Under the pieces are notes generated by a model. The model searched no databases, was not told the DNA's origin, and saw nothing but the letters and a program-made list of their open reading frames with translations. Below are positions 42,017-51,109 of a stretch of DNA of 64,000 nucleotides, piece by piece. The stretch is taken from positions 186,001-250,000 of the forward strand of contig NZ_JAEHFV010000005.1 of the NCBI RefSeq assembly GCF_016522065.1, read 5' to 3'. This DNA comes from Flavobacterium agrisoli. GTDB lineage: Bacteria > Bacteroidota > Bacteroidia > Flavobacteriales > Flavobacteriaceae. Each line of letters begins with the position of its first letter. Positions within the stretch are counted from its first letter, which is position 1. The position numbers and the translations under genes were made by a program.

Positions 42017-42052
42017 AAATCCTGTTTAGAAAATGAAACAGGATTTTTTTTT
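42017..42052. terminator. Terminator after rluB
   Basis: AAATCCTGTTT and AAACAGGATTT pair around an eight-base loop and run into nine T. The T run touches the stop codon of the convergent gene. Confidence 0.9.
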
Positions 42053-42653
42053 AGGATACTTTTGAAGAAAATAAATTAGCAAAAATAGAAGTAGTGGCTA
42101 TTTTTCGGGAATTTTGTTCTTCTATATATTCGTGGTTCGAATAACCTAGTATTATTTTGATACCGCCTGGAATGCTGTTTAAAATGCCTCTTTTTTGATT
42201 TTGAAGCAATTCGTTTAAGGCAGGTAGTTCTTGTTTTTGATTGCTTAAAAAAGAAAAAACCAATAAGGCCGCAAAATTAAAAACCTCACAAGCCGTTTCG
42301 CTTTTCACACCAATTTCATTTGAAATCATTTCGGTAATGCGTTCTTTTTTATTTTCAAAAAGTTGTGATAAAATCGAATCGCCATAGGTTTTATAACAAT
42401 TGTCAACCGAAAGCAATCTCGAAGCATCAAACTCAATTTCTTTGTAAAAATCCGATTCGGCTACGTACTCCAGCGTATCCAAATACAAATCTTCTTCGTT
42501 GATTTTATTAAAAATCCCCACTAAAACGGTAGCGATTGCAGTATCAATGGTTTTAATTAACAAACCATCGTTTTCGAAATAAAACTTATTTAGCTTGGAT
42601 AAGACATTAGAAGATATAAAACGTCTTAGTTCAATTTGTAGATTTGGGTTCAT
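42051..42653 (-). CDS. DUF937-like protein of unknown function
   Basis: A 200-residue, mostly helical, soluble protein without a signal peptide. The middle segment YGDSILSQLFENKKERITEMISNEIG and the following Val/Ala/Phe-rich helix (CEVFNFAALLVFSFLS) match the spacing of DUF937 (YidB-like) proteins, in which a glycine-containing helical pair is followed by an Ala-Leu-rich helix. No catalytic motif is visible. It lies alone between the convergent rluB and the end of the SusC/SusD operon, with about 150 AT-rich bases upstream. Confidence 0.65.
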   Translation of the reverse strand: MNPNLQIELRRFISSNVLSKLNKFYFENDGLLIKTIDTAIATVLVGIFNKINEEDLYLDTLEYVAESDFYKEIEFDASRLLSVDNCYKTYGDSILSQLFENKKERITEMISNEIGVKSETACEVFNFAALLVFSFLSNQKQELPALNELLQNQKRGILNSIPGGIKIILGYSNHEYIEEQNSRKIATTSIFANLFSSKVS

Positions 42654-42795
42654 ACGTACTGACTGTTTTGAAAATAACTTAATTTCTTTCTAAATAATCG
42701 ACAAAGTGTGGTATTTAATCGATTATGTGATAAATATATACAAAAAAGATACTTAACCCAAAAAAATGTTAATTTTTTTGAAAGTTATTTTAAAT

Positions 42796-42836
42796 AAAAA
42801 AAGCGCGAAGCAGTTATGGCAACTGCTCCACGCTCA
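42796..42836 (-). terminator. Terminator of the FAS1/SusCD operon
   Basis: On the minus strand AGCG..GAGCAGTT and AACTGCT..CGCT pair (two mismatches) around GCCAT and are followed by seven T, 47 bases after the last SusD stop codon. Confidence 0.85.
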
Positions 42837-42882
42837 AACAAACAAAAGTTTACTACTTATTTAATAAAAAAACTACATTCTA

Positions 42883-44631
42883 CTATTTCCACACAAATGG
42901 CAAATACCAATTGTTTACATTCATAAGTTTGCTTCGGACTTCGCTAGCATGCGGATTGTTGTCTTTTGATAGCTTCTCGTATATTTTGTCGGCCAAAAAA
43001 GCAGGATCGTTACGGCGTAATGCTACTCGCATTAAATCTTCCCAACGATTTCCCTCATAAGCCAACTCCAAAGCCGCTTCATCAATAATGTTATTTTCAA
43101 TCGAAATCAAACTATCACCCACTACTGGCAAGGCATTTAAACGGGCTCTTCCTCTTAAACCAGCTCCCCTATGCCAAGGCCCTCTGAAATAAGGATAATC
43201 TCCAGTACGGGCATCAAAATCATACGGAAATGGTTCTTTTGTTTGTTGAATATCCGCTACGCTTGATCCAGCTACATAATCAGCAGGCGTATAAGCATTA
43301 TTTATACCCAAATTCAAGAGTGCATTCGCAATCTTGTGCTGCTTGTCTCTGTTTGCTGCTTCGGCATAACGCAAATGCAATTTGGCTGCACGGTACAACA
43401 TCCATTCACCATCTTTATTAAACGGATCGGCCGCAGCCTCAAATTTGTAAATGTATTTTTTTATCACCGGATCATTCCCATTCATTTTATAGGTAAACTT
43501 AGGTCCACGTGCATCATAAGGGAATTTATTTTGTTGAACTTGGCTGTTCCATAAATCCATAGCTCTTTGCGAAGGTTTAGCCATATAACTGCCACCCGTT
43601 TTAGAAAAAAGATTGATAAACGGATTAGCGGGTGCAAAATTGCTGGTATAAGGCAAAGACCAAACCCACTCGGTATTCCATAATACATCGCGACTTCTGC
43701 CAAAAATAGAGCGCCACCCTTTGGTATCACTATCTACCAAAGTGGTAGCATCTTCCCAATAATCACGCAAATACCCTACTGCTAAATCATCATTAGTAAC
43801 GACTTCTGCTTGCTTAACACGGTAATAATCCAATGTATTGGCTCCACCTGTTGGAGTACTTTCCATTACATTTTTATAATAGGAAGCAGCTTGTAAATAA
43901 TTGCCTTTCCATAAATTTAAATCTCCCAATAAACATTCTTTGTTGATGAAAAACTTTTCGGTATTAAACCCATCCACGGTAACCAATAAACTACTACCCG
44001 AAGCATACATTTTTTTGTAGTTTAGGTTTTCGGTGAATTTAAGTAATTCGTCTAACAATTGCGGAAACGCCAATTTCGGAAACAAATTAGGATTCTTTAA
44101 ATCGTCTAAATTCTCTACAGGTTTGGTGATGTACGGCACATTTCCAAAATGAATACCCAATTGCAAATATACCCAAGTACGCAAACAACCGATGTCGGCA
44201 TAACGTTGGTCGTATTCGGATTGTGTAAAACGTTTTTCGGCCAACATTTGATCAAAATGCAGCAAAGCATCGTTGCAGTTTTGAATAACGATATAAAAAT
44301 CTTTCGGGTTGATATACGGATTATCATCGGACACATTATGCTCCGACAATTGCTCCAAATAGGGCGTAGAATTGTACGTGGTCGACATTAAATCGGCTCT
44401 CATTTCGTTTAAGACCACATACTTTTCGGCCAAATTCATGAACTTACCATAAATTCCGATTACGGCTGCATCGGCATCGTATACGTTTTGGTACATTTGC
44501 TCTTCGATCAATTTGTCTTCGGGAGCTACATCCAAATAATCGCTACATGCGTTTAATCCAAAAGCTAAAACCATAGCACATAAAAAGGTTTTGGCTTGTT
44601 TTGGGGTTTGTTTTTTTATTGTTGTCATCAT
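42883..44631 (-). CDS. SusD/RagB-family outer-membrane nutrient-binding lipoprotein
   Basis: A 582-residue surface lipoprotein that caps a SusC barrel and captures substrate. The signal ends in the lipobox GLNACSDYLDVAPED, the usual SusD mature start (Cys near residue 29). The N-terminal SusD-like domain with TPR-type helices (about 45-260) and the C-terminal RagB/SusD domain (about 300-582, with NNIIDEAALELAYEGNRWEDLMRVALRRND) are both present. It ends WYLPFVWK as many SusD proteins do. It is the last gene of the operon, 21 bases after its SusC partner. No bound sugar or protein ligand can be predicted. Confidence 0.95.
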   Translation of the reverse strand: MMTTIKKQTPKQAKTFLCAMVLAFGLNACSDYLDVAPEDKLIEEQMYQNVYDADAAVIGIYGKFMNLAEKYVVLNEMRADLMSTTYNSTPYLEQLSEHNVSDDNPYINPKDFYIVIQNCNDALLHFDQMLAEKRFTQSEYDQRYADIGCLRTWVYLQLGIHFGNVPYITKPVENLDDLKNPNLFPKLAFPQLLDELLKFTENLNYKKMYASGSSLLVTVDGFNTEKFFINKECLLGDLNLWKGNYLQAASYYKNVMESTPTGGANTLDYYRVKQAEVVTNDDLAVGYLRDYWEDATTLVDSDTKGWRSIFGRSRDVLWNTEWVWSLPYTSNFAPANPFINLFSKTGGSYMAKPSQRAMDLWNSQVQQNKFPYDARGPKFTYKMNGNDPVIKKYIYKFEAAADPFNKDGEWMLYRAAKLHLRYAEAANRDKQHKIANALLNLGINNAYTPADYVAGSSVADIQQTKEPFPYDFDARTGDYPYFRGPWHRGAGLRGRARLNALPVVGDSLISIENNIIDEAALELAYEGNRWEDLMRVALRRNDPAFLADKIYEKLSKDNNPHASEVRSKLMNVNNWYLPFVWK

Positions 44632-44652
44632 TTTCTTTTCTCTTTAATAAAT

Positions 44653-47600
44653 CTATAATCCTAAACGCAATCCTAACTGGTAGCTAGTAAACTGAGGTGC
44701 TAAACCTATATCGGTTCCTTGTCCGAAAACGGAAGAAGTAGCACTAAATTCAGGATCATAACCTAAGTATTTGGTAAAAGTTACTAAGTTGTTAGCCGTT
44801 GCATACAATTGAATGTATTTTACGTATTTTGATTCTACTGCAAAATCATAACCTAAAACCAAAGTTTTCAAACGCAAGTACGAACCATCTTCAATCCAAC
44901 GACTAGAAAATTCAGAATTCCCCATTGGATCTCCCCAAACTGCTTTTGGAATATCGGTTTGTTGTCCTTCTGCTCTCCAACGGTTTTCTACTGCTACCGA
45001 TTGATTTTCGTAACCGCTCATGCTTTCCATGTGGTAACGCAAAGCATTGTAAATATCGTTACCGATTGAATAGGTAAATAAGCCTTTTAAACTGAATCTT
45101 TTATACGTTACATTGGTAGTAACACTTCCGTGTACGCCAGGATTTGGATTTCCAATCACTACGCGGTCGTTGTTATCAATTACTTTATCGCCGTTCATGT
45201 CTTTGTAACGCATATCACCACCAGTAAACGGAATCAAATCGCCATTGGTCAAACGTCTTGACAAACCTTCGGCACTTGCATCGGCCGTTGTGCTGTAAAC
45301 CCCATCGGCTTTTAAACCGTAAAACAAGTTAGCATCTCTTCCTTCTGAAGTGATATAAGTAGCACCTGAAAAATTAGTCAAAATATCGCCATTTGGTAAA
45401 TCTTCTACTTTGTTTTTGTATCGGCTGATGTTGAATCCGAAATCAAAAGTTACATCTGGAGTATTGAAAATACGGGAGTTGAAGCCCAAATCAAAACCGC
45501 GAGTACGCATAGCACCGCTGTTGTTTACCACATAATCAAATCCGGTAGCGCCATCAACAGTTTCGTACACAATCATGTTTTTGGTTTTGTTCGAAAACAA
45601 ATCGAAAGAAATATTTACTTTTTCTCTGAATAAACCAGCATCTAAACCAATATTGTTTTTAGAAACGGTTTCCCATTTTAAGTCTGGATTTCCAATATTT
45701 CCTCTAACCAAACCTTGCATACCCAATAAATTTTGAGACACATAGTATTTTTGAGCGGTATAATTTCCGATGTCATCATTACCCGATTGTCCGAAACTTA
45801 CTCGTAGTTTTAAATAATCGATATCATTGGCGTTTTTCATAAAATCTTCTGACGAAATCAACCAAGCACCCGAAATGGCACTCATTAAAGCGTATTGGTC
45901 TTTTCCTGTATCGGCATCATCACCATATCGGCTTGACCCATCGACTGCATAACTAGCTGATAAAAAGTATTTGTTACGCCAATTGTATTCGCCGTTGGCA
46001 TATACGTTTAACCAATTCCATTTTCCTAAATTACCGCCAACATAACGCAATAAATTAGACCCCGCTCCTACGCTGGTAAAATCGTCGGTAGAAGAATTGT
46101 AACCCAAACCTAAATCGCTTTCGGATTTATTGTTTTGTGTTCTTAAACCGAATCGCACATTAAAATGATGGTCTTCGCTAGAATTTTTCACCCAACTAGC
46201 ATACGTATCGGTATACAAGTTGTTGTAGTTTTGAACCTCACTTCCAGAACGGTTTTTACCAATTGTAGTAGGCAAATCAATATCGGCCACACCTAAATCG
46301 GGAATAAAAAATGATTCTCGTTCTTTGTTAAATGTCAATCCTAAAATCGTACTGATGTCCCAATTTTTATTAATCTCATAATTGAATTTTAAATTACCAA
46401 AAAAGCGGTAATTATTATTAGTTCCAAAACCATTATCCAAAATAGCGCGTGGGTTACTAATACCGAAATTATCTACATCGGCCAAATTAGGCGAAACTTC
46501 TCCTAATTCGTTTACATCGTTACTGTTTAAGAAAGGTGATTTTACCAAAGCCAAATACATTGGTGCTGTTTTATAAGCCAATCCTTGATCCCAAGTTTGC
46601 TGTAAATTGTTTACAAAAGACAAATTAGCATCCATACTTAATTTTTCGGTCAATTTTAAAGCCGCGTTCAAGCGAGTGCTGTAGCGTTTTGATTCCGATT
46701 TTTCGATGATTCCTTTGCTGTCTACATACCCAACCGAAAGTCCGAATTTGGCAATATCATCCCCTCCTCTTACTTTCAAGAAATAATTTTGACTAGCACT
46801 TGGCTTAAACACCTGATCTTGCCAATTGGTATTGTTATGGTATTTGTAATAATCGGGATACGCAGTATCATCGTTCATATAGGGCAAAGCAGCTATTTGA
46901 GTTGGCGATAATCCTTTTGAAGCTTCTAATTGCGACACATAGGTTCTAAAAGCAGAAGCACCCATAACTGGCAATTGTGTTGGCTCCTGATTATACGCGC
47001 CATACATCGTAAAGTCAATTTTAGTAGTCAACTCGGTAGCACGTGTGGTGGTAATATTGATTACCCCGTTGGCTCCTTTGGTTCCGTATAACGAAGAACC
47101 GTCTTTAATGATGGTTACATCTTCGATATCTTTTACATCCAAATTAGCTAAAGGCGACGTAAGGTTATTTTGTACGATTCCCGAACCGTATTCATCGTCT
47201 TCGTAAATCATTCCGTCAACAACAATCAACGGTTTGTTGGTGGCATATAAAGAGTTGAATCCTCTGATGGTTAAATAAGCTCCAGCACCCGGTGTTCCCG
47301 AATTACGAATACTGGTTAAACCGGTTGCTTTTCCTTGTAAAAAACCTCCAACCGACTCGTTAATCGGGTTGGACCATTGGTCTTTTTTGAAATTAACAAT
47401 ACTTGCCGCTTTGCTATTTTCGTATTGCATTTGCTCGCCGGCTGGCATATCGGCCATTAAATAATTGGTCGAATAATAGGCTTCGTTCATGTAAATTTGC
47501 AAACCTGAATTTCTGTTACGAAGTGCAAAAACTTTGGTTTGATATTCCAAACCACTAATGGTAAGAACGGCTTCGAGATTAGGAACTTCTATTTTAAAGG

Positions 47601-47862
47601 TACCGTTGTCCTCGGTAATGGCCGCCGAATATCCTTTTACAGAAACATTGATCCCCGAAATACCTTCGTTGGTTTTTGCGTCTTTCACAATACCTTGCAC
47701 CAAAATTCCTTTTAATTTATGTACTTGCGCTTTTGCTTCTTTTTTATCTCCGGTAGCAGCAGCTTCAATAGAGTCGTTAACGGTTTGTGCATGAAGTTGC
47801 GTTGCTAACCCTCCTGCAAAGAATAAGCTTGCCAAGCAAGATAGTTTTATAGTTTTTAGCAT
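44653..47862 (-). CDS. SusC/RagA-family TonB-dependent outer-membrane transporter
   Basis: A 1069-residue TonB-dependent barrel that imports substrates delivered by SusD. After the signal (about 1-25) there is a short charged segment, a carboxypeptidase-regulatory-like domain (about 50-130, GIVKDAKTNEGISGINVSVKG), then the plug with GFLQGKATGLTSIRNSG, YLTIRGFNSLY, KPLIVVDGMIYEDD and SSLYGTKGANGVINITTTR. The barrel ends in YQLGLRLGL with a C-terminal aromatic/hydrophobic strand. The usual DVVVVGYG-like TonB box region before the plug is poorly marked here. It lies 13 bases after a fasciclin gene and 21 before its SusD. Confidence 0.95.
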   Translation of the reverse strand: MLKTIKLSCLASLFFAGGLATQLHAQTVNDSIEAAATGDKKEAKAQVHKLKGILVQGIVKDAKTNEGISGINVSVKGYSAAITEDNGTFKIEVPNLEAVLTISGLEYQTKVFALRNRNSGLQIYMNEAYYSTNYLMADMPAGEQMQYENSKAASIVNFKKDQWSNPINESVGGFLQGKATGLTSIRNSGTPGAGAYLTIRGFNSLYATNKPLIVVDGMIYEDDEYGSGIVQNNLTSPLANLDVKDIEDVTIIKDGSSLYGTKGANGVINITTTRATELTTKIDFTMYGAYNQEPTQLPVMGASAFRTYVSQLEASKGLSPTQIAALPYMNDDTAYPDYYKYHNNTNWQDQVFKPSASQNYFLKVRGGDDIAKFGLSVGYVDSKGIIEKSESKRYSTRLNAALKLTEKLSMDANLSFVNNLQQTWDQGLAYKTAPMYLALVKSPFLNSNDVNELGEVSPNLADVDNFGISNPRAILDNGFGTNNNYRFFGNLKFNYEINKNWDISTILGLTFNKERESFFIPDLGVADIDLPTTIGKNRSGSEVQNYNNLYTDTYASWVKNSSEDHHFNVRFGLRTQNNKSESDLGLGYNSSTDDFTSVGAGSNLLRYVGGNLGKWNWLNVYANGEYNWRNKYFLSASYAVDGSSRYGDDADTGKDQYALMSAISGAWLISSEDFMKNANDIDYLKLRVSFGQSGNDDIGNYTAQKYYVSQNLLGMQGLVRGNIGNPDLKWETVSKNNIGLDAGLFREKVNISFDLFSNKTKNMIVYETVDGATGFDYVVNNSGAMRTRGFDLGFNSRIFNTPDVTFDFGFNISRYKNKVEDLPNGDILTNFSGATYITSEGRDANLFYGLKADGVYSTTADASAEGLSRRLTNGDLIPFTGGDMRYKDMNGDKVIDNNDRVVIGNPNPGVHGSVTTNVTYKRFSLKGLFTYSIGNDIYNALRYHMESMSGYENQSVAVENRWRAEGQQTDIPKAVWGDPMGNSEFSSRWIEDGSYLRLKTLVLGYDFAVESKYVKYIQLYATANNLVTFTKYLGYDPEFSATSSVFGQGTDIGLAPQFTSYQLGLRLGL

Positions 47863-47875
47863 GATTTATTGTGTA

Positions 47876-49354
47876 TTATTTTATAACAGGCTCAAATTTT
47901 AAATAATCTAATGTCAAGGAGTTGGTACCCGCACCCGTACTGTTATTACCGATAAGCAATATCCTCTGAAGATCGCGAGCCTCCGTTAGCGTAAATTCTC
48001 CGATGTAAACTTCTTTAAAATTATTTCGTTCAACAGGCACGTAATCAAATGTTTTAATGATGCTCACATAATTGGTATTGTCAACCACACTCGTTACACG
48101 ACCTATTTGCAATTGTTGTTGAAAAACAGTGCTATCAAAATCATTAATGGCTCTCCAATACACTTTATAAGTCGTACTGTAAAAATCTTTAGCGCTGTAT
48201 CCTAACGTAAATTTAGCCACCGTAAGCGAACGAACGGATACATCTTTAAAGAAACCATTGTTAGGCGCTCCTAGTGTGGGGTCTTTTTTATCGCGGTACA
48301 AAATTTTATAGTTAAAATCAGGATAATTAGAGCTTCGTTTGGTGCTTTCCCCTTCAATTATGGTCGGTACTAAGCGCTTATCCAAAGCCACCTCAACTTT
48401 TTTCATGATATACAAAACACCATTACTCATTAAAACAGGTTCTCCCACAATTTGCGTTTTATCAATTTTGTAGGTAACCCCAAAACGCGACACAATTTCT
48501 TCTGGCAATTGCTCTTTGGTATACGCTTTTGGCAACGCCATATCTCGTAGCGTGAAATAACTGGCATAGGTTGCCGTAGAATCTGCCGTGGTTTTGGTTA
48601 AATACTTTTTCATTACATCTACTTCGGCGTTATATCCTTCGTCTTCCATCATGAAAAAAGTGTACTCGTTTTTCTCGTTGTTTAGGTTGTATACATTTTT
48701 TAAATAGGAATTGGAAAGCGAATCTGCATACATACCGGCTTCGGCGGTTTCTTTGGCCTCGGCATCTTCTGGGTAAATGCTAAAATCATTTAAACTAACC
48801 AAAAAGGCACTCATGGCCGAAGTTTCTTTTTTAGAATTGATGAATTCCCAAATGTTTAATTTTGGCCCTAAGGCTTTGTTCACCACGTGAAAAATTCCGT
48901 TAGCGGCGTAATGATCCGATGATACAATTTGTGCATCGCCAATGGTATTGGTTCCTGTAAAATTCAAATACTTTTCGCTTAACATTTGCAAACGATCTAT
49001 TTCGTTTTTACGCACCGAAGGATAGGCACTCAACGTAATATGATTGGCTACAAATTGCTTTAATGTTTCGGGATTGTTTATAATGGCAGCATCAACCAAT
49101 TGCATTGCTTCGTTAGTGGGAGCAAAAACAGTATAGGATTTAGAGGCTTCCAAAATTTTATCATAACCCGATTGGATTAACAATTGCGAAAAGGTTGTGG
49201 TTTCGGGAGTAGCGGCAATAGCCTCATTGAGGTTTTCATTTAAATTAGGATCGTTACTGCCTTCGCGATCATCCCACGGACTCGAACACGATACCCAACT
49301 AATGGCTACCAAGGCTACTAGGATTTTTTTATATGTTGATTTTAGTATGGTCAT
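47876..49354 (-). CDS. Fasciclin (FAS1)-domain lipoprotein with C-terminal beta domain
   Basis: A 492-residue predicted surface lipoprotein. The signal ends in VAISWVSCSSPWDD (Cys near residue 23). A FAS1 domain spans about 35-165, with TFSQLLIQSGYDKILEASKSYTVFAPTNEAM and the closing NGIFHVVNKAL; a second, more diverged FAS1-like region covers about 170-330 (NGVLYIMKKVEVAL). The last 160 residues are beta-rich (FYSTTYKVYWRAINDFDSTV, TLDYLKFEPV) and look like a carbohydrate-binding-type sandwich. FAS1 domains are adhesion modules. It lies between another FAS1 gene and the second SusC gene, so it is probably part of the receptor complex. Confidence 0.88.
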   Translation of the reverse strand: MTILKSTYKKILVALVAISWVSCSSPWDDREGSNDPNLNENLNEAIAATPETTTFSQLLIQSGYDKILEASKSYTVFAPTNEAMQLVDAAIINNPETLKQFVANHITLSAYPSVRKNEIDRLQMLSEKYLNFTGTNTIGDAQIVSSDHYAANGIFHVVNKALGPKLNIWEFINSKKETSAMSAFLVSLNDFSIYPEDAEAKETAEAGMYADSLSNSYLKNVYNLNNEKNEYTFFMMEDEGYNAEVDVMKKYLTKTTADSTATYASYFTLRDMALPKAYTKEQLPEEIVSRFGVTYKIDKTQIVGEPVLMSNGVLYIMKKVEVALDKRLVPTIIEGESTKRSSNYPDFNYKILYRDKKDPTLGAPNNGFFKDVSVRSLTVAKFTLGYSAKDFYSTTYKVYWRAINDFDSTVFQQQLQIGRVTSVVDNTNYVSIIKTFDYVPVERNNFKEVYIGEFTLTEARDLQRILLIGNNSTGAGTNSLTLDYLKFEPVIK

Positions 49355-49400
49355 TTTAATACTTTAGATTATAGTTAATTATTTCGCTTGGCCTTTTTAT

Positions 49401-51095
49401 TTATGGTATAGGTGCAAATCCAGAAGTACCTGCATTTAACTTTGGATAAATTTGATCCATATCGATTGGTCTAAACTCTACCACATCCAACCAAGTTTGA
49501 TTACTAAAAGAGGCTTGACTTTGGAATGAAATAGTATGTCTACCAGTGGTTTCTACATCAATCACTCCTAGTAATCTGCAATTAAAACGATTCGTAAATG
49601 GCTGTGTATAACGCTTATACCCTTGAGACTCTAACACTCTTTCATCTACTTTAGAATCAACATTTCCATATTCTTGTACATTAAATTGGCGAGATAATTC
49701 TTTACCATTAAAAAACATTTTAACTAAACCTGTTTTACTGGCATTGGTTCTATAAGAAACCCAAACTTTGTATTTTCCTTTAATGATTACTGGTGTTTTA
49801 AAGGCTATATTTTGTACCGTCCCATCTCTAAAACGGTAAATTTCTACCACATCCCCATTCCAACCGTAACCTACCGTTCCACCTCGGGCTGGATCTTTAT
49901 AGTAGGTAATTACCCCTGTACCGTCCCATGTAATATCGGTAAAATCCGTTTTGCCCAAATCTTGTCTTCCACCAGTAGTAGTTCTAAAAATAGAGGTTAA
50001 TTTTCTGAATTCAGGTTGATCACATAAATCAAAATAAACGGGCGCTGGCAAACGCTTTTTAATAGCAAAGTTCTTTTTCACTAAATGCAGTACACCGTTA
50101 GAAGCGGTAACATCGCTATTTGGTCTGTCTACTACAATTCCTTTTTCTAACACACCATTAAAGACTTCTTCATTCAATAATAAAGTATCTTTACTAAGCT
50201 TGCTACTAATAATTTCAAGTGGTGCTTTGGTTTCTAAGGCCGGTGTTACAGCCATATCGGCCATATATTGCAAACGGGTCATCACGCGGTAACTTACAAA
50301 CAAATTCAAACTATCCGCTGGATTCATCGGGTCTTTTAAATGGCTGTAACGCGCTTTTAAATCGTCTAAAGTTTTAAAACCCGCTTCTTCAAAAACAGCA
50401 TTTGTTTGGGCTAAAACCGATTGGTAATTTTCTAGATTGGTAGCCTCTTCTCCTACTAAAGGATGGTTCAATTTTTCATACCAACCAGTTGCTTTTAACG
50501 CTTCGGTAAATAAGGATAACGAAGGATTCTCTTCGATGCTTTGGGCCAAGGTTTTATCGGCAACACGTAAAACATGGTCTATTACGTGGATAATTCCGTT
50601 ACCTAACTCCACATTTGGTTGCACTATATTAGCATCTTTGTTAACCGTAATACTCGAAGTTCCGTTTTTATTGGTTGCTCCGGTAATTAAAAACTGACCG
50701 TATAAACTAGGTGTAGCAATTTTTCCATCGGTAAAATCGGTGGTGTTTATTTTTTGATCTAAAATATGCAACTTGGCCATATTTTGTAAATCGGCCAACG
50801 GCACGTCTTTTACCGAACTAGCTCCTACATTTTGCAAATAGGCTTTTACCGCCTCATTGTTAGGCACAAAAAGCGTGTACGTTCCGTAGGTATTCATAAA
50901 CGAAGCATAGTTGGTCACATTCAATATTTCTAAAAACATCGAATAGTCGTCGTTCTCCTTTAAATATTCGGTGATATTTAACGTTTCATCTGTGGTTTCG
51001 GTCAATTTGTCTTGCGCACAATTTTGAAAGGCAAATAGAACAACCAACAGTAAAGTAAGTCTCCATAATCTTGGTAATGTAATAACTCTTTTCAT
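49401..51095 (-). CDS. Fasciclin (FAS1)-domain lipoprotein with beta-sandwich C-terminus
   Basis: A 564-residue predicted surface lipoprotein with signal ending VLFAFQNCAQDK (Cys near residue 26). Two FAS1 domains can be traced: about 40-185 (SMFLEILNVTNYASFMNTYGTYTLFVPNNEAV ... NGIIHVIDHVLRV) and about 190-355 (LFTEALKATGWYEKLN ... NGVLHLVKKNFAI). A beta-rich C-terminal part (about 370-564) includes KGKYKVWVSYRTNASKTG, VKMFFNG and TGRHTISFQSQ, ending in WLDVVEFRPI, which resembles carbohydrate-binding-type modules with the same WLDxxEF close as the neighbouring protein's LDYLKFEP. It starts 14 bases after the first SusD stop. Confidence 0.88.
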   Translation of the reverse strand: MKRVITLPRLWRLTLLLVVLFAFQNCAQDKLTETTDETLNITEYLKENDDYSMFLEILNVTNYASFMNTYGTYTLFVPNNEAVKAYLQNVGASSVKDVPLADLQNMAKLHILDQKINTTDFTDGKIATPSLYGQFLITGATNKNGTSSITVNKDANIVQPNVELGNGIIHVIDHVLRVADKTLAQSIEENPSLSLFTEALKATGWYEKLNHPLVGEEATNLENYQSVLAQTNAVFEEAGFKTLDDLKARYSHLKDPMNPADSLNLFVSYRVMTRLQYMADMAVTPALETKAPLEIISSKLSKDTLLLNEEVFNGVLEKGIVVDRPNSDVTASNGVLHLVKKNFAIKKRLPAPVYFDLCDQPEFRKLTSIFRTTTGGRQDLGKTDFTDITWDGTGVITYYKDPARGGTVGYGWNGDVVEIYRFRDGTVQNIAFKTPVIIKGKYKVWVSYRTNASKTGLVKMFFNGKELSRQFNVQEYGNVDSKVDERVLESQGYKRYTQPFTNRFNCRLLGVIDVETTGRHTISFQSQASFSNQTWLDVVEFRPIDMDQIYPKLNAGTSGFAPIP

Positions 51096-51109
51096 GACTT
51101 AATTTTTTA

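Noticed and set aside
44653..47862. Polysaccharide utilisation locus
   Set aside because: There is no carbohydrate-active enzyme, sulfatase, esterase or sugar-sensing regulator beside the SusCD pairs, so a glycan substrate is not supported.
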